Positions 26,154 through 36,196 are shown, counted from the stretch's first letter. The stretch: DNA of 64,000 bases from Amphritea balenae (GCF_003858655.1 NZ_RQXV01000001.1:186001-250000), one strand, 5' to 3'. Notes: a model not told the origin generated them from the sequence alone. A program made the numbers and translations.

Positions 26154-26624
26154 ATGAATATGCATATACATCGCCAGCAGCAAACCGGGCTCGTTACTGT
26201 AGAGTTCGCTCTGATTGGCGCATTCTTTTTTTTGGTTCTGTTTGCAATTATTGAATTTGGTCGGGTTTTGTTTGTCTGGAATACCCTGGATGAAGTCACT
26301 CGTCGTGCCGCACGCCTGGCGGCGGTCTGCCCTATGAATCAAACCGCAGCAGTAATTGATCGGTCAATTTTTCAGGGTAATGTTTTGAGCAATCTTGATA
26401 GCAGTAATATCAATGTTGAGTATCTTACTGAAAGCTTTGGCGATCCTTTAAATGTGCTAGAAGACGTACGTTACGTCCGGGCCAGTGTCCAGAACTACCA
26501 GCACCAGCTATTAATACCTTTTATACCGACCAGCATTTTAACGGCACCGGATTTTAGCACCACCTTACCCAGTGAAAGTCTGGGCACTAGCCCGGCTGGT
26601 AGCTGGACAGTTACCTGCTTATAG
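26154..26624 (+). CDS. tadF: TadE/TadF family minor pilin-like protein
   Basis: A 156-residue second TadE-type protein: QTGLVTVEFALIGAFFFLVLFAIIEFGR with the same leader, Glu and hydrophobic helix. The remainder, residues 40-156, is periplasmic with three Cys, one of them near the C-terminus (WTVTCL). TadE and TadF commonly form a pair, so the symbol is by position. A GGGGGG purine run precedes the ATG; an ATG two codons later is an alternative start. Confidence 0.82.
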   Translation: MNMHIHRQQQTGLVTVEFALIGAFFFLVLFAIIEFGRVLFVWNTLDEVTRRAARLAAVCPMNQTAAVIDRSIFQGNVLSNLDSSNINVEYLTESFGDPLNVLEDVRYVRASVQNYQHQLLIPFIPTSILTAPDFSTTLPSESLGTSPAGSWTVTCL

Positions 26625-26657
26625 AGAATCAGATGGATCAGAAATGGAGCAACCGGC

Positions 26658-27878
26658 ATGGATAATATCAACAAGCTCAACAGTTCTTTATCCCGTTTTC
26701 AGATTCTGATCAGTAGTCGAAGTGGTAATTTCATAGATCAGTTGGAACAGATAATTAAAGAGTCAACCGATCAGTACGCCATACTGAAGCGGTGCGTGAC
26801 TAATGGCCATATCGATCCTCTCTACGATCTGGAGAAAATGCCTGACCTGCTTATTCTGCATCTCAGCGAGCATTGGCAGGGAGAGCTGAATGAACTGGTG
26901 AAACACAGCATTACTGAGCGCCCTCCCGTATTAGTGATTGGCGATCAGGAAAATCCGGAGATGATGCGCCAGGCAATGAAAGCCGGAGCAAGAGATTTCT
27001 TGAGTGAGCCAGTAAACAATCAGGAACTGATAGAAACACTGCAGCAGATTGAAGCTGAAAAGAAGCAGATTGGTCTGAATGACACGGGCAACCTAACTGC
27101 CGTAATCAATGCTAAAGGTGGATCAGGGGCGTCCTTAATAGCCTGTAACCTCGCTTACCTGATGCAAGCTAGTAGTCGTCAGGAAACAATTTTGATGGAT
27201 TTCGATATGCAATTCGGTTCGTTGGCTGAATACCTTAACTTAAAGCCAGAAAATGGCGTTTCGGATGCGCTAAAAGTCGTCGATGAGCTAGACCATATCG
27301 CACTCAATGCCTACATGCTCAAACATAAGTCTGGACTGCAGATACTGGGCTCGACTACCAACAGCATACGCTTACCTAACCAGACACCTGAGCATCAGAT
27401 TAACCAGTTACTGAGCCTGTTACTCAAAAACTGTAATCAGCTGGTCGTCGATCTACCAAGAATGATCGACCGAACTGCCATAGCTGTACTGCAAAGCGCC
27501 GGTAGGATTGTATTAGTAGTACAGCAAGACCTGATCAACATCAAAGACGCTATTCATATGATTAATATTCTACGTAATGAACTGGCAATACTTGATGATC
27601 AGATCATTGTCGCTATCAATCGCTACGATAAGAATTCAGATATCAGCATTAAAGATATTGAAGAGAGCCTGAATACTAAACAGATCGTCACCATTCCTAA
27701 TGATTACCGTACCGCAATGGACAGTCTCAATAAGGGCGAACCAATCAATACTGTTTCAAAACGTTCTGCAATTAACAAAGCTCTGGATGAGCTACAAGCC
27801 CACCTTGTTAAACAAGATGAACTTCATCCGGATAAAGGGCTGTTAAACAATCTGTTCTCACGACTGACAGGAGGCTAG
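26658..27878 (+). CDS. tadZ: TadZ/CpaE pilus localisation ATPase-like protein
   Basis: A 406-residue protein. Residues about 13-135 form a receiver-like domain ([10 protein letters not shown], then [14 protein letters not shown]). Residues 145-400 are a ParA/MinD-type domain. The deviant Walker A reads [10 protein letters not shown]: the signature Lys (K153) is kept but the P-loop Lys is Ala at 158, a variant known among TadZ proteins. TadZ positions the pilus machine at the pole. It sits directly ahead of tadA with a 4-base gap. Confidence 0.9.
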   Translation: MDNINKLNSSLSRFQILISSRSGNFIDQLEQIIKESTDQYAILKRCVTNGHIDPLYDLEKMPDLLILHLSEHWQGELNELVKHSITERPPVLVIGDQENPEMMRQAMKAGARDFLSEPVNNQELIETLQQIEAEKKQIGLNDTGNLTAVINAKGGSGASLIACNLAYLMQASSRQETILMDFDMQFGSLAEYLNLKPENGVSDALKVVDELDHIALNAYMLKHKSGLQILGSTTNSIRLPNQTPEHQINQLLSLLLKNCNQLVVDLPRMIDRTAIAVLQSAGRIVLVVQQDLINIKDAIHMINILRNELAILDDQIIVAINRYDKNSDISIKDIEESLNTKQIVTIPNDYRTAMDSLNKGEPINTVSKRSAINKALDELQAHLVKQDELHPDKGLLNNLFSRLTGG

Positions 27879-27882
27879 GACT

Positions 27883-29235
27883 ATGCCTTTCGAAGATCTA
27901 AAATCATACCAGGAACGCAACACATCATCCGAACAGGATGAACAAGCAGTCGAAGATGTAACTTTTTCCACCAGCTCAAAACTGGAAAAAGAGTGGAAAA
28001 ACAGAATTCATAAGAAACTGCTGAAAGTAATGGACCTGACACTGGTCGATAATCTTGACCCTGCCGATGCCCGACATCAAATCCGGGAGATATGTCAGCA
28101 ACTGATCGTCGACGAACAGATACCTTGTAACCAAGCCGCTCGTCAGGTACTGATTAAGCAGATTGAAGATGAAATAATGGGGCTAGGCCCGCTTGAGCCA
28201 CTACTGGCTGATCAGTCAATCTCAGATATTCTGGTTAACGGTTCGCATAGTGTTTATGTTGAGCGTAACGGTAAACTGCAACCGACTGACGTCTCTTTTA
28301 ACAATGACAGTCATCTTTTAAATATCATTGACCGAATCGTCTCAAGTATCGGGCGACGTATCGACGAGTCATCTCCTATGGTGGATGCCCGCCTGAAAGA
28401 CGGATCCAGGGTCAATGCGATTATTCCACCTTTAGCACTCGATGGCCCAAGCATCTCGATTCGACGTTTTTCTGTGGAACGTCTGACCATGGATAATCTT
28501 GTTGAGTTAGGCTCCATACCAGAAGAACTGGCATCTGTATTCAAAGGTATAGTAAAAGCCAGGCTTAATATTCTTATCTCAGGTGGTACCGGCTCGGGTA
28601 AAACTACCCTGCTGAATATTCTCTCAGGCTACATTCCTAAAGATGAGCGCATCGTCACAATAGAAGACTCAGCTGAGCTTCAGTTACAACAGCCCCATAC
28701 GGTGAGACTGGAAACCCGCCCCCCCAATATTGAAGGTAAAGGGCAGGTAAGCCAGAGAGACCTGGTTCGCAACAGTTTGCGAATGCGTCCTGACCGGATC
28801 GTAATTGGTGAGGTTCGGGGCGGCGAAGCCCTGGATATGCTACAGGCAATGAATACCGGTCACGATGGCTCGCTGACGACAGTTCACGCCAATAGTGCCC
28901 GGGATGCGTTAGGTCGGATTGAAAATATGGTTTCTATGAGCGGTGTAACCTTTCCGGTCAAAGCTCTGCGGGCGCAGATTGCATCAGCCATCAATATCGT
29001 CATTCAGATTGAACGTATGGAAGATGGTAAGCGCCGAATGACCAGTTTGCAGGAAATTAATGGTATGGAAGGTGATGTTGTCACTATGACTGAACTGTTC
29101 AAATTTGAGCGCCAGGGTATTGATGATGAGGGCAACGTGCGTGGCCATTATCGGGCAACAGGTATTATCCCAGCCTTCTATGAGCACCTGAAGCAACGTG
29201 GTATTGACCTTCATTTTCACCTTTTTGATCGCTAA
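27883..29235 (+). CDS. tadA: Tad pilus motor ATPase TadA/CpaF
   Basis: A 450-residue type II/IV secretion ATPase that drives Flp pilus extension and, in some systems, retraction. Seen: Walker [14 protein letters not shown] near residue 230, the Asp box ([14 protein letters not shown]), Walker B region [20 protein letters not shown] and the His box ([14 protein letters not shown]). The N-terminal 100 residues are the CpaF-specific helical region. A GAGG ribosome binding site precedes it. It is followed by tadB 18 bases later. Confidence 0.95.
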   Translation: MPFEDLKSYQERNTSSEQDEQAVEDVTFSTSSKLEKEWKNRIHKKLLKVMDLTLVDNLDPADARHQIREICQQLIVDEQIPCNQAARQVLIKQIEDEIMGLGPLEPLLADQSISDILVNGSHSVYVERNGKLQPTDVSFNNDSHLLNIIDRIVSSIGRRIDESSPMVDARLKDGSRVNAIIPPLALDGPSISIRRFSVERLTMDNLVELGSIPEELASVFKGIVKARLNILISGGTGSGKTTLLNILSGYIPKDERIVTIEDSAELQLQQPHTVRLETRPPNIEGKGQVSQRDLVRNSLRMRPDRIVIGEVRGGEALDMLQAMNTGHDGSLTTVHANSARDALGRIENMVSMSGVTFPVKALRAQIASAINIVIQIERMEDGKRRMTSLQEINGMEGDVVTMTELFKFERQGIDDEGNVRGHYRATGIIPAFYEHLKQRGIDLHFHLFDR

Positions 29236-29252
29236 TCGCGGAGGTAAAAGTC

Positions 29253-30224
29253 ATGTCCGAACAAACGATATTTATCGCTATGGTGTTTATCGCTGTATTT
29301 ATGCTGGTGATGGGCCTGACAGTTCCAGTATTTGGCGAAAATTCATCAAACCGCAGTCGGATTCGAAAGCGTATAAAGGAGATGCTACCGGAAGCCGATG
29401 CTAAAGCTATTACCGTATTGCTGAGGAAAAAATATCTAAAGTCACTTTCACCCACAGAACGCTGGCTTGAATCACTTCCGGGAATGGAAACTCTGGCCGA
29501 TATGCTGGAAAAAGCCGGTTATAAATCCCGCGCTTATCAGCTGGTTTTTGGTATTTTACTTATAACACTGACAACCATGATACTTGCCTGGTTACTCACT
29601 CGTATCTGGCTCGTGGTTGCTGTTATCGGCATCTGTACCATCGCAGTTCCTTTCATCAAAATCATCCATGCCAGGCGACAGCGAATCGCAATTTTTGAAG
29701 AGAACCTACCCGATGCTATAGATGTCATGAAGCGTGCGGTTAAAGCAGGTCACCCTTTTTCAGATGCGCTGCGGCTGGTTGGGGAAGAGATGGAAGGCCC
29801 GGTAGCACAAGAGTTTAAGCTGACCTTTGCCGATCTGAATTATGGTAACGATCTACGCCGGGCGTTGCTGGGCTTACTCCACAGGGTCCCCAGCGTTACA
29901 GTAATGGTATTGGTATCTTCCATACTTATTCAAAAAGAGACCGGCGGTAATCTCACTGAAATCCTGGAACAGATATCCCGGGTTATACGTAGTCGATTCC
30001 GCTTTAATCGGCGGGTCAAAACACTCTCCGCCGAAGGTCGCCTTTCGGCCTGGATTCTGGCCTTAGTACCTTTTGCACTGTTTATTATTATCGGTATCAC
30101 CACTCCAGACTACATCCCAATGCTACTGGACGACCCGCTGGGATTACAAATGATCGTCATCGCTTTCTTTATGATGATGACCGGTATTATCTGGATCCGT
30201 AATTTACTTCGAATTGAAGTGTAG
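29253..30224 (+). CDS. tadB: Tad inner-membrane platform protein TadB
   Basis: A 323-residue type II secretion F-domain protein. It has an N-terminal membrane segment (3-25), a pair around 95-135, and two near the C-terminus (265-315). The F-domain core begins at about 150 with LPDAIDVMKRAVKAGHPFSDALRLVGEEM. With TadC it forms the platform on which TadA acts. A GGAGGT ribosome binding site precedes it. Confidence 0.93.
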   Translation: MSEQTIFIAMVFIAVFMLVMGLTVPVFGENSSNRSRIRKRIKEMLPEADAKAITVLLRKKYLKSLSPTERWLESLPGMETLADMLEKAGYKSRAYQLVFGILLITLTTMILAWLLTRIWLVVAVIGICTIAVPFIKIIHARRQRIAIFEENLPDAIDVMKRAVKAGHPFSDALRLVGEEMEGPVAQEFKLTFADLNYGNDLRRALLGLLHRVPSVTVMVLVSSILIQKETGGNLTEILEQISRVIRSRFRFNRRVKTLSAEGRLSAWILALVPFALFIIIGITTPDYIPMLLDDPLGLQMIVIAFFMMMTGIIWIRNLLRIEV

Positions 30225-30233
30225 GAGGCTGCC

Positions 30234-31184
30234 ATGGACTTTATAATAGGCTTACTCAATAACTTCACTACAGATGCTACGCAACTACGTATAGCTGTAA
30301 TCCTGCTATCCTCACTGACAGTACTGGCCCTGACTATGGGGCTCGGATTCTTGCTATTAGGTGCTATCGACCCGGTGCGACTCAGGCTTAACCGGATGAA
30401 ACACAGTACCGATACAAGCTCCCGTATGCCCGGAGATAAACGGGAGAGCCTGAGTCAGCATTTTATTCCAGCGTCACAATGGCAAAACTCCACTACGCTG
30501 ATGCGGCTGGCCAACGCAGGATTCCGTTCTGAAAGCGCTCAGGCTGATTACTATGCTATCCGGATTCTCAGCGCCCTTCTGTTTCCAGTCATCACATTGT
30601 TTATAGTGCAGAGTTTCCCAGAGCTAACCACTGAATACACTTTATATCTTCTATTGGCGACACTGGCTTTCGGTATTATCCTGCCCAGCGCTATTCTTGA
30701 CAGGCTTATTATTTCCCGGAAGAGAAAACTCCGTCATGGCTTTCCCGATGCTTTGGATATGCTGGTAGTCTGCGTAGAATCTGGACTTGGATTACAATCT
30801 GCCCTGCAACGGGTCGCTGAAGAATTAAGTATTAGTCATCCTGAACTGGCTGAAGAGCTAGGTCTGGTTAATACTGAGATACGAATGGGTGTAGAGCGAA
30901 TGCAGGCATTACGTAATATGGCATATCGTACAGGGTTGGAAGACATACGCGGCCTGGTTACCTCTCTGGATCAAAGTATGCGTTTTGGTACCAGTATCGC
31001 GGACACCCTGAGGGTTTATTCTGAAGAATTCAGAGATAAACGTCTGCAAAAGGCTGAAGAGATGGCAGCGAAGATCTCAACAAAGATGATATTCCCGCTG
31101 ACATTTTGTCTCTGGCCCTCTTTCTTTTTAGTGATGGTAGGACCTGCAATCTTAGGAGTACTGAAGGTGCTGAGCCAAACATAA
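30234..31184 (+). CDS. tadC: Tad inner-membrane platform protein TadC
   Basis: A 316-residue F-domain protein paired with TadB. Membrane segments are near 20-45, 100-150 and 280-310; the F-domain has GFPDALDMLVVCVESGLGLQSAL and IRGLVTSLDQSMRFGTSIAD. The 10-base gap to tadB and shared strand support co-transcription. Confidence 0.93.
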   Translation: MDFIIGLLNNFTTDATQLRIAVILLSSLTVLALTMGLGFLLLGAIDPVRLRLNRMKHSTDTSSRMPGDKRESLSQHFIPASQWQNSTTLMRLANAGFRSESAQADYYAIRILSALLFPVITLFIVQSFPELTTEYTLYLLLATLAFGIILPSAILDRLIISRKRKLRHGFPDALDMLVVCVESGLGLQSALQRVAEELSISHPELAEELGLVNTEIRMGVERMQALRNMAYRTGLEDIRGLVTSLDQSMRFGTSIADTLRVYSEEFRDKRLQKAEEMAAKISTKMIFPLTFCLWPSFFLVMVGPAILGVLKVLSQT

Positions 31185-31210
31185 AATCAGTCATGTATGG
31201 GGGATTACAT

Positions 31211-32185
31211 ATGACTATCAAAACAGCTCTTCCGTTTTGTAAAATTCTGATTTCTGCCGGCCTTACTATGATACTCGGAGGCTGTGCCAGTAATCAGATT
31301 AACAACGATGTTTCCGCTCAGCAGTCGGAATATTATCAAGGTAAAGAGATACTTCCGTTTCTGGCTGAACAGCAGGCTAAATCACCTGAAGAGGCTATTC
31401 AAAATGCCGATCAGGCTATGTCCGTCAACGACAGTGATCGCGCCCTGTTCAACTATATCCGGGCGTATGAGTTAGATGATCAGCATAGCTACGCCCTGCT
31501 TCGTATCGGTGATATCCATTACAATCGAAATAACCTGGCTATCAGTTATCAGGCTTATCAGCAGGCGCTGAAGCTAGATCCAAAGCTAGGTGAGGCTTAT
31601 AAGGGCAGTGGTATGATACTGCTGCACAATAAATCCTATAGCATGGCCACGACATCCTTCACCCAGGCGATAGAGTACCTTCAGGAGCAACCTGAAAAAC
31701 AAAAACCACTGCTGGACAGCTATATTGGGCTGGGTATTATCAATGATATAACCGGACAACACATACAGGCTGAGCAAAATTACAAAGCAGCAATAAAGCT
31801 GGATCCTAAAAGTCCGCGGGTGCAGACTAATCTGGGCTATTCATATTACATGCAGGAAAAGTGGGTAAATGCAGAATCTGCATTTAACAAGGCATTACAA
31901 TCTGATAACAGCTATTCACCCGCCTGGAAAAACCTGGGCCTGACCTATGCACGTCAGGAACGTTATAACGAAGCGATAGGAGCTCTTGAACAGGTTATGC
32001 CTATTTCGGAGGCTTATAACGACATAGGTTATATCTGTATGATTACACAACGCTATGAAATGGCGGCCCTGTTTTTACGTAAGGCCATAAAAGAGCATCC
32101 CCAGTACTATACCGTCGCACAGCAAAACCTGACTCGAGTCAAACGATTGCTGGCAAGTAACCCTGATGGTAGAAGCAAGCTTTAG
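31211..32185 (+). CDS. tadD: Tad pilus TPR lipoprotein TadD
   Basis: A 324-residue lipoprotein with a signal peptide and lipobox LGGC (Cys about residue 26), then a run of TPR repeats from residue 90 to 310 (for example SYALLRIGDIHYNRNNLAIS and PRVQTNLGYSYYMQEKWVNA). TadD is a tetratricopeptide lipoprotein thought to help secretin assembly. The frame is open back to 31106, overlapping tadC, but the ATG at 31211 begins the signal peptide and follows a GGGG stretch. It closes the tad locus. Confidence 0.9.
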   Translation: MTIKTALPFCKILISAGLTMILGGCASNQINNDVSAQQSEYYQGKEILPFLAEQQAKSPEEAIQNADQAMSVNDSDRALFNYIRAYELDDQHSYALLRIGDIHYNRNNLAISYQAYQQALKLDPKLGEAYKGSGMILLHNKSYSMATTSFTQAIEYLQEQPEKQKPLLDSYIGLGIINDITGQHIQAEQNYKAAIKLDPKSPRVQTNLGYSYYMQEKWVNAESAFNKALQSDNSYSPAWKNLGLTYARQERYNEAIGALEQVMPISEAYNDIGYICMITQRYEMAALFLRKAIKEHPQYYTVAQQNLTRVKRLLASNPDGRSKL

Positions 32186-32335
32186 TTATTTAAACTACGT
32201 AAATTTACCAGCAAAAGACCAAAACACAAAACAGTTATTTTTTATGAATTTAGCTATTGCAAAAAAATCTGAGAAGCGCATTCTGTAGTTGTAAAGAGTT
32301 GTTAAATCAAGGCAATTTGCAGTAAGGGCAACATC

Positions 32336-32689
32336 ATGAATATCAATATCACTAACCGTAATGACAAAGTATCTCCTGCAGTACGTGAAAAAATTGAAGG
32401 TTGGTTAGAGGAGAGTCAAAAGCGCTATAACATAATCACCAGCGCTCAGGTAACTATTGAAAAGAGTAATGGTAAAGAGGAGATAGTCGAAGCCACTGTA
32501 CATGCAACTGGTAAAGATCTATTTGCCAAAGCAAGCGCAGAGAACCTATTTGCAGCACTGGATTCCCTGGCCCATAAGATGGATAAGCAGCTGGCTAAGA
32601 TCCGTGATATTCAGACCAATAAAAAAGGTTCTGGCAAACCAGTAGCACAAGAACCCGAAGTAGAGCTGGACGAAGAGCTGGAAGACTAA
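32336..32689 (+). CDS. hpf: HPF/RaiA-type ribosome hibernation factor
   Basis: A 117-residue ribosome-associated protein. The core is the S30AE fold: MNINITNRNDKVSPAVREKI, then VEATVHATGKDLFAKASAEN and LFAALDSLAHKMDKQLAKIR. The tail is acidic (EVELDEELED) and longer than in E. coli HPF (95 residues), closer to YfiA length. Short HPF stabilises 100S dimers with RMF, whereas YfiA blocks dimers; sequence alone does not decide here. It has its own 150-base leader and a clear terminator, so it is a separate unit from the tad genes. Confidence 0.88.
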   Translation: MNINITNRNDKVSPAVREKIEGWLEESQKRYNIITSAQVTIEKSNGKEEIVEATVHATGKDLFAKASAENLFAALDSLAHKMDKQLAKIRDIQTNKKGSGKPVAQEPEVELDEELED

Positions 32690-32705
32690 TTACTTCGCTC
32701 CCAAG

Positions 32706-32736
32706 AAAAAAGGCTGAACACTGTTCAGCCTTTTTT
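32706..32736. terminator. Bidirectional intrinsic terminator after hpf
   Basis: GGCTGAAC (32712-32719) pairs with GTTCAGCC (32723-32730), flanked by six A and six T, which makes it functional in both directions. It separates hpf from the convergent SH3b gene. Confidence 0.9.
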
Positions 32737-32782
32737 GTTACCTTTTTTTAAAAAGCTTTCCTTCAAAAAACCATCCGACTCA

Positions 32783-33565
32783 CTACTTGTCCTGACGCAA
32801 ATATCGCTTAACGATCCAGCCGGTCAAAGGTTTTCCTTTCAGATCAACATGAATCTGTTTCCAGCCTTGCTGTGATGCGATCACTTTTACTTTATGAGGT
32901 TTACTCAGTTTACCCACTACCGCATAACTGGCGCCAGGTCCTGAACGAAAATTCACATCGCTGCCTGTAATCACATAGCTTTGCTCAGCCGAATTAACAT
33001 TCGGGGCTGATTTATTCTGATGCTGATTCTGAGCAACAACTTTATTTTGAGTCACTGCTTTTGCAGGTTTCAGATAACGGCCCGATACCCATGCCTGAGA
33101 AGTAATACCAGCCGTATCCTTATATTTAACCTGAACCCAATCGCCAGACCGGTTCAGCTGCTTCACCATCTGCTGATCGGATAAGCGACCGACAACTTCA
33201 TGGTTAGTGCCTGGCCCACCTCTTAAGCGCAGGTTATCTACCGTCGCCAGATAATAATCATCTGTCACTTCGGTAGGCTCACGTTTATCGCCCTGGGAGG
33301 TCAGATCCCGGGTTTTCATCCAGCCTTTAAGGGGTTGTTTGTCTTTACTCAGAAAGAAAACCTTTGACCATTCCCCCTGCTGATCAATTTCAAGTAATAC
33401 TTCACCGGCACGAAGCTGAGCTATAGAATCCTGCCCCGAAGGTTGAGTAAACACAGCAGCATTCTTATTAACCACATAATAATCAAACGCCATCACCAGA
33501 GTTGAATAAAAGGTTGAGCTAACACTCAACATCAACACCAGAACAGACTTAAATACTTTGCTCAT
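32783..33565 (-). CDS. Three-SH3b-domain exported protein
   Basis: A 260-residue exported protein, signal peptide about residues 1-25 (ending TLVMA). Three bacterial SH3 (SH3b) domains follow: one near 30-90 (NKNAAVFTQPSGQDSIAQLR), one near 100-165 (DNLRLRGGPGTNHEVVGRLS) and one near 195-255 (SDVNFRSGPGASYAVVGKLS). SH3b domains bind peptidoglycan or mediate envelope interactions. I chose the ATG at 33565 (MSKVFKS) over an ATG four codons upstream that immediately abuts its AAGG sequence. Confidence 0.82.
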   Translation of the reverse strand: MSKVFKSVLVLMLSVSSTFYSTLVMAFDYYVVNKNAAVFTQPSGQDSIAQLRAGEVLLEIDQQGEWSKVFFLSKDKQPLKGWMKTRDLTSQGDKREPTEVTDDYYLATVDNLRLRGGPGTNHEVVGRLSDQQMVKQLNRSGDWVQVKYKDTAGITSQAWVSGRYLKPAKAVTQNKVVAQNQHQNKSAPNVNSAEQSYVITGSDVNFRSGPGASYAVVGKLSKPHKVKVIASQQGWKQIHVDLKGKPLTGWIVKRYLRQDK

Positions 33566-33744
33566 CAAACAGATCATCCTTAAAACCAGTTACACAGCTC
33601 AACTCAACAGTCCTTATCAAGACAACTGTCTAGCTTGCCGCGAAAAAGTAGCACATACGGAACGTGTTTGAATTTACCACAGAGCCATTGAAAAGTTTAA
33701 CTCTTCATCGGTCTGACTTATCTTGCAGTCAACTCAAGGCTATA

Positions 33745-34170
33745 TCAGGGGATTGGATTAGGCAGAGTAAGCTCAATATTAAGCGCGGCTTTCTGACGAG
33801 GGTTAATAACCTCACTCACAACACTAACATCACCGGGCTCAGTTTTATGCGGATCACCACTGGCTGATAGCTTTGCGATCACTACCAGCTCATCGGCTCC
33901 TTTCATGGTATGGGAAGGTAAAAGATACATATCCTCTCGCAACACTATTTTAATTGGCAGCTTGTCAGTGCTGGTCTGATGATAACTTAAAGGAAGCTTT
34001 GATCCGGGTGTCGCTGCATACACATAGACAGGTAGTACTACACTGGATTCAGCTGAGCCTTCTAACTTTAGTTCAACTTCAATCTGCACAGGATCAGGCT
34101 GTAACAACAAAAAAGCAACTACAGCACTCATCAATAAAAGGGTAAGCGCAAGCACTATTCTTTTGAACAT
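33745..34170 (-). CDS. Stand-alone CcmI C-terminal-domain-like protein
   Basis: A 141-residue exported or anchored protein: a hydrophobic N-terminus (3-24) followed by a beta-rich domain. The domain resembles the C-terminal part of CcmI/CycH (cytochrome c maturation): VEVELKLEG..., VYVYAATPGSKLPL, LPIKIVLREDMYLLPSHTMKG, LVVIAKLSASGDPHKTEPGD. The TPR and N-terminal membrane parts of CcmI are absent, and no ccm genes are nearby. It lies 8 bases before the GST stop in the same direction, so they are probably co-transcribed. Confidence 0.65.
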   Translation of the reverse strand: MFKRIVLALTLLLMSAVVAFLLLQPDPVQIEVELKLEGSAESSVVLPVYVYAATPGSKLPLSYHQTSTDKLPIKIVLREDMYLLPSHTMKGADELVVIAKLSASGDPHKTEPGDVSVVSEVINPRQKAALNIELTLPNPIP

Positions 34171-34178
34171 CGTCTACC

Positions 34179-34832
34179 TCAGGCCGGACCGGTATAAAAA
34201 TCCTGTTGAAAAATAATATGGCTATCACCCTCTTTCGGTAAAGATGTAAGAAAAGCAGGTCGAGACGCCAGTGACAGATAATAGCGTTGCAGCTCTGGGA
34301 ACTGTTTGATATCGGTAAAGAAACGCGCCAGGTAAATACTATAGCCAACGGCGACATCCACCGCGCTAAACCTTGTAAGTAGATATTCTGAACCACTTAA
34401 ATGCTGATTTAGCATCGCAAGTCCCTTTTCCATTCGACGTCGCTCCAGCTTTTGAACCGTTGCAGAGCGCATCTCATCCTGATAGATCACCAGATGTTGT
34501 TGTACCAGACTGGCTCCATGTACGGCAATGGTTTCAGCAAAATGTAACCATTGTAGCCAGGCCGGACGTTCAGCGTGGCCGGGTAATCTGCCTAACTGAT
34601 CCGGGGAGTACAGTTCACACAGGTACTGAATTATCGCCCCACTTTCATATAGAACCTGATCGTTATGCTCCAACGCAGGCACCCTGGCCAGTGGATGCAC
34701 CCGCAGGTATTCATCACTATGTAATTCAGTGAAAGGATAGACCTTTAGCTCAAAATCGATCTCAAGCTCATGCAATAGCCAAAGCACTCGCATTGACCGG
34801 GCTTCATGACAGTGATGTAAAGTGAGAGACAT
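34179..34832 (-). CDS. Glutathione S-transferase family protein
   Basis: A 217-residue GST. The thioredoxin-like domain shows LHHCHEARSMRVLWLLHELE, HPLARVPAL with the cis-Pro, and ESGAIIQYLCELY; the C-domain has LLTRFSAVDVAVGYSIYLAR, the helix-6 motif. The catalytic position after the first strand is HCHEAR, with Ser (S13) a plausible active residue. It is the first gene of a two-gene unit ending in the CcmI-like gene, and divergent from the EAL-HDOD gene. Confidence 0.82.
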   Translation of the reverse strand: MSLTLHHCHEARSMRVLWLLHELEIDFELKVYPFTELHSDEYLRVHPLARVPALEHNDQVLYESGAIIQYLCELYSPDQLGRLPGHAERPAWLQWLHFAETIAVHGASLVQQHLVIYQDEMRSATVQKLERRRMEKGLAMLNQHLSGSEYLLTRFSAVDVAVGYSIYLARFFTDIKQFPELQRYYLSLASRPAFLTSLPKEGDSHIIFQQDFYTGPA

Positions 34833-34977
34833 AGCAATAACCTTTACTCATTATGGGGAAATTTCGTATAACAGAAAAAAAAACACGCTCTATACTAACT
34901 GTACTTAAAAATAACTTTTAAGTGTATCCGGGCTTAAATTCATATAACCCCGGCAGATATTTTCGCAGGAGCGATCT

Positions 34978-36183
34978 ATGGCACAGGATATATTGATGGC
35001 CCGGCAGCCCATCTACGATGCCAATCTGAATGTTGTCGCCTATGAACTACTCTACCGGGATAAAGATAATCCCGCCGATAGCCTGTTTACTGATGGCAAT
35101 GCGGCAACCAGTCAGGTACTACTGAACAATTACACCAGCATTTATCAGTCAGGTGAGTTAAAACAGTTACCGGCCTTCATCAATCTGACTAAAGAACTGG
35201 TAAAATCAGATCAGATTCCAGGTCTGTCGCGCCGCCATATTGTTATTGAGATACTTGAAGGGATGCAAGTAGACGATGAACTGATTGCCGGTGTTAAGCG
35301 CTTTATAAAGGCCGGCTACAGAATCGCACTGGATGACTTCATCTATAGCCCTGAATACGATCCCATCATACATCTGGCTCATATCGTTAAACTCGATCTG
35401 TTAGAGATGACCGACGAAGAGGTTCGTGAGCATGTCAGAATTCTGAAACCTTTTAAAGTCACCTTATTGGCAGAAAAAATCGAAACTCATGCTGAGTTCG
35501 AACTCTGTAAAGAACTGGGGTTTAAGCTATTCCAGGGTTACTTTCTTTGTCGGCCACAGTTAGTTAAAGGAAAGCGTTTAAATAGTAGTGAAGTTGTGAT
35601 GATTGAACTGATGGCGGTGATGGCCAGTCCCGACGTCACTCCGCCAGAAATAGAGAAAGTACTGAAAAAAGATCCACAGTTAACCTTTAAGATTCTCCGG
35701 ATTGTAAACTCTTCACTGTTTAATCTTATTCGTAAAATTGAAAGTGTAGAAGAAGCGATTGTATTACTGGGGGTTTCTGAAATTAAGCGTTGGTGCGCCC
35801 TGATCTCATTCTCGGGCCAATCAGGCAAACCGGATGAACTGACTCGCCACACACTAATACGCGCACGCATGTGTGAACTATTGTCTGAACGCAGCTATGG
35901 TATTCCGTCCTCGAGCGGCTTTATGATGGGCGTAGTTGCCGGACTGGATGCTCTGCTTGATATGGAGATGGAAGATATTCTTGATCAGGTCTCTCTGAGT
36001 GAAGAGATAGAGCGGGGAATTCTTTTTGGCGAAGGTCAATACGGAGAACTGCTGAGTTGTGTCGATAGTCTGATACAGGCACGCTGGCATACTCTGCCGA
36101 CAACACAACCGGAACAAGAGCTACATCAGGCCTATCTGGATAGTCTGAACTGGGTCACTGAGATAATGGAAAAGATGGTCTGA
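34978..36183 (+). CDS. EAL-HDOD domain signalling protein (YuxH-like)
   Basis: A 401-residue cytoplasmic protein. Residues 1-195 form an EAL-type domain with MARQPIYDANLNVVAYELLY, in which the EAL motif reads ELL, then VIEILEG, ALDDFIYS, KLDLLEM and LFQGYFLCRP. Residues about 200-390 form an HDOD domain (KKDPQLTFKILRIVNSSLFN; IVLLGVSEIKRWCAL). The metal-binding residues after DDF are not the DDFGTGYSS set of active phosphodiesterases, so it is probably a non-catalytic sensor or adaptor as in the YuxH/CdgJ class. A CAGGAG ribosome binding site precedes it. Confidence 0.88.
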   Translation: MAQDILMARQPIYDANLNVVAYELLYRDKDNPADSLFTDGNAATSQVLLNNYTSIYQSGELKQLPAFINLTKELVKSDQIPGLSRRHIVIEILEGMQVDDELIAGVKRFIKAGYRIALDDFIYSPEYDPIIHLAHIVKLDLLEMTDEEVREHVRILKPFKVTLLAEKIETHAEFELCKELGFKLFQGYFLCRPQLVKGKRLNSSEVVMIELMAVMASPDVTPPEIEKVLKKDPQLTFKILRIVNSSLFNLIRKIESVEEAIVLLGVSEIKRWCALISFSGQSGKPDELTRHTLIRARMCELLSERSYGIPSSSGFMMGVVAGLDALLDMEMEDILDQVSLSEEIERGILFGEGQYGELLSCVDSLIQARWHTLPTTQPEQELHQAYLDSLNWVTEIMEKMV

Positions 36184-36196
36184 ATCTGAGGAAAAA

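Noticed and set aside
32186-32335. Possible sigma-54 promoter before hpf
   Set aside because: A TTGCA is present but no GG doublet lies at the required distance upstream.
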